NCBI RefSeq assembly: GCF_000297435.1 | Contig: NZ_CAIP01000168.1 | Location: 1 to 16,025 of the forward strand | DNA: 16,025 nt | Origin: Microcystis sp. T1-4 | GTDB taxonomy: Bacteria > Cyanobacteriota > Cyanobacteriia > Cyanobacteriales > Microcystaceae | Direction: 5' to 3' | Shown: piece by piece, positions 14,814-16,025 of the stretch | How the letters are laid out: each line of letters begins with the position of its first letter | Numbering within the stretch: position 1 is the stretch's first letter | The notes under the pieces: model-generated | Seen by the model: only the letters and a program-made list of their open reading frames with translations | What the model was told of the DNA's origin: nothing | Databases searched by the model: none | Made by a program: the position numbers and the translations under genes

Positions 14814-15056
14814 CTATTGGGTGTAGGCAGGTAAGTCTTGACTCATTTGATTTAAGTTGCTGGCAATGGCTTTCATCGTCATAAAAGCCGAGCTAAAGGC
14901 GATTAGCTCATTTAAGGGATAACTTCGACTCTCAACCCCCAAGCTCAGTAACTGCTTCTCAAGAGATTCAATTTCTTGGATGAGCAATCCTAACTTTGGT
15001 GGGTTGAGAATTACCTGGGCAGCGATCGCAGTTTGTTGTGCTACAGTGATTCCCAA
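14814..15056 (-). CDS. Small hypothetical protein
   Basis: This 80-residue frame is bounded upstream by a stop within the opposite gene's leader, so TTG 15056 is the only usable start. AAAGG sits just 3 bases before it, too close to be a good ribosome site. The sequence reads plausibly as protein: an Ala/Gln-rich start, then helical segments LGLLIQEIESLEKQLLSLGVES and LNELIAFSSAFMTMKAIASNL. No family is recognised. It ends 3 bases from the stop of the convergent stress protein gene and is divergent from the GUN4 gene. It may be a truncated remnant. Confidence 0.45.
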   Translation of the reverse strand: MGITVAQQTAIAAQVILNPPKLGLLIQEIESLEKQLLSLGVESRSYPLNELIAFSSAFMTMKAIASNLNQMSQDLPAYTQ

Positions 15057-15100
15057 GACCTTTGATAATTTCTCAAAACAATTTTACGGAATGGCAAGTT

Positions 15101-15604
15101 ATGACTGAAGAAACCATATTGAGGTCAGAGAAAGGAATTAACTACACTCGTCTAAGAGACTTACTCAAGGCGTGTAAATGGAGCGAGGCTAACGGAGAAA
15201 CTATAAATATTTTTATTCGAGTCTGCAAAACTGTTGATATTACTGAAGAAGATATTGATGATTTCCCATGTACAGATCTGCTGACAATTGATCGACTTTG
15301 GGTTAGGTATAGCCAGGGATACTTTGGCTTCAGTACCCAAATGAAGATGCTCCAAGAGATCGAAAATCGTGAGGAGTTTGGCAATCAAGTAGGATGGCGG
15401 ATGAATGATCAATGGATTAATAGTTCTAAGTTAAGACCTGACGAAAGTGCGCCTATCGGTCATTTCCCCTCCATCGAAATTGGAGTGTTTATGGGCGATA
15501 TTTCAGATGGAAAAGATTGGGTTCCCTTTTCTATTCAAGGTAGCGCCATGAAAATCTTTTCTCGTATAAGAGCCTGTGGCTTATCAAAACTATTGGATAT
15601 TTGG
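15101..15604 (+). CDS. GUN4 domain-containing protein (single domain)
   Basis: This protein of about 168 residues from ATG 15101 is almost entirely one GUN4 domain. Diagnostic runs are LRSEKGINYTRLRDLLKACKWSEANGETI (7-35), DFPCTDLLTIDRLWVRYSQGYFGFSTQMKML (54-84), FGNQVGWR (93-100), and APIGHFPS (117-124). Genuine Gun4 binds protoporphyrin and Mg-protoporphyrin and stimulates magnesium chelatase in chlorophyll synthesis. Cyanobacteria also have many GUN4-domain proteins of unknown role, usually fused to kinase or other modules. This one has no partner domain and lacks the extra N-terminal helical bundle I expect in the canonical Gun4, so I do not call it gun4. Its codon ACK, where AGN/AGK is usual (LKAGNW-type motif), is a small deviation. 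The frame is open to TTG 15062, but that extension has no support. The end includes the TAA after DIW near 15605-15607. Confidence 0.82.
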
Positions 15605-15611
15605 TAAGTGC

Positions 15612-15831
15612 GATCGCCGATCTGGTAGGGTGCGTTAATGAAATGTAACGCACCTTATCTAATGTTCAAAATCCGTGCGTTACGCTAACGCTAACACACG
15701 CTACATCATATTTGATCGCCAATCTGGTAGGGTGCGTTAATGAAATGTAACGCACCTTATCTAATGTTCAAAATCCGTGCGTTACGCTAACGCTAACACA
15801 CGCTACATCATATCGATCGCCAATCTGGTAG
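15612..15831. repeat. Tandem ~102-bp repeat, two full copies and a short third
   Basis: Unit 1 is 15612-15713, unit 2 is 15714-15814, and the third copy stops after GATCGCCAATCTGGTAG (15815-15831). Each full unit contains the hairpin GGTGCGTTA-ATGAAATG-TAACGCACC and a GTTACGCTAACGCTAAC run. Units are nearly identical, so the duplication is recent or maintained. Confidence 0.92.
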
Positions 15832-15840
15832 TTTATCTCC

Positions 15841-15870
15841 GTAGGCTGGGTTGACGGCAGGAAACCCAGC
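15841..15870. repeat. Dispersed hairpin repeat (GGTTGGGTT type), copy 2
   Basis: GTAGGCTGGGTTGACGGCAG then GAAACCCAGC; arms GCTGGGTT/AACCCAGC. It is related to the copy at 8283-8311, with a compensating change (T to C in one arm, A to G in the other) that keeps the pairing. Confidence 0.7.
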
Positions 15871-15932
15871 ATTGCTTTTCTCTATCAACACTAACCAAAA
15901 GCGCGATCCCACCCAAAACACATCGACCCTTA

Positions 15933-16025
15933 TTAGAAGCGGATAATTTCGATCGTGCATCGCGATCGTTGAAAACAGACATCAAATTCTCGAAAAAAGT
16001 TCGTTTGCCCAAGAATTAAGGGTAA
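15933..16025 (-). CDS. C-terminus of a probable retropepsin-like protein (partial)
   Basis: The minus strand from the window edge is open for 30 codons to TAA at 15935-15933. It reads LPLILGQTNFFREFDVCF and then QRSRCTIEIIRF. The LILGQxNFFxEFDVCF pattern is one I associate with the last strand and helix of cyanobacterial retropepsin-like aspartic protease domains. The catalytic part lies outside the window. It could instead be a chance frame, since only 93 bases are visible. Confidence 0.5.
   Translation of the reverse strand, partial: LPLILGQTNFFREFDVCFQRSRCTIEIIRF

Larger units (their letters stand above)
15608..15932. other. Gene-free repeat region
   Basis: Apart from the tandem repeat (15612-15831) and the hairpin repeat (15841-15870), no gene is visible. 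HIP1 octamer GCGATCGC occurs at 15610-15617. Confidence 0.7.

Noticed and set aside
15612..15831. CRISPR array
   Set aside because: The repeats are about 102 bp, contiguous and without unique spacers, so this is a tandem duplication.

Overview
The window most likely comes from a phycobilisome-bearing unicellular cyanobacterium, probably Microcystis or a close relative. This is an inference. It rests on a rod-core linker gene (cpcG) beside a CpcS/CpeS bilin lyase, a cysteine/cystine C-S lyase that closely matches my memory of the Synechocystis enzyme, a GUN4-domain protein, a PEP-CTERM protein, HIP1 octamers (GCGATCGC at 15022-15029 and 15610-15617), and many short dispersed repeats (TCAGTTA heptamers, GGTTGGGTT hairpins) of the kind that fill Microcystis genomes.

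Left part (1-2700, all minus strand): a PEP-CTERM gene whose signal-peptide region carries an in-frame TAG inside a perfect 17-bp palindrome; a BrnT toxin gene overlapping a short BrnA antitoxin that lacks the usual DNA-binding C-terminus; and the PLP enzyme C-DES, 30 bases upstream of brnT and possibly co-transcribed with it. Middle-left (2700-5530): a TM0106-type RecB-like protein whose nuclease motif looks degenerate. Its last codons abut a ~390-bp IS200/IS605-like element with no protein gene and RNA-like secondary structure. Two small membrane proteins follow.

Middle (5640-8450): mtnB (methionine salvage) with an extended -10 promoter, tRNA-Cys on the minus strand, a small secreted cysteine-containing protein, and an Mrr-type type IV restriction endonuclease. 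The mrr 3' end is repeated 165 bp downstream across a dispersed hairpin repeat. Phycobilisome section (8500-10055): the bilin lyase gene followed by cpcG, which starts with TTG behind a strong ribosome site. Then come mnmA (minus), a divergent secreted SPOR-domain protein, a membrane-anchored alpha/beta hydrolase (minus), a tandem universal stress protein, a doubtful small minus-strand gene, and a single-domain GUN4 protein. The right end holds a 2.2-copy ~102-bp tandem repeat and the C-terminus of a probable retropepsin-like protein running off the edge.

Most genes are housekeeping or photosynthesis-related and are not organised into long operons. The accessory content consists of the toxin-antitoxin pair, the Mrr endonuclease, the IS605-like element and the repeats. 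I did not find a clearly new multi-gene system. The most unusual points are the palindrome-borne stop codon, the ORF-less structured IS605-like element, and the duplicated mrr tail.
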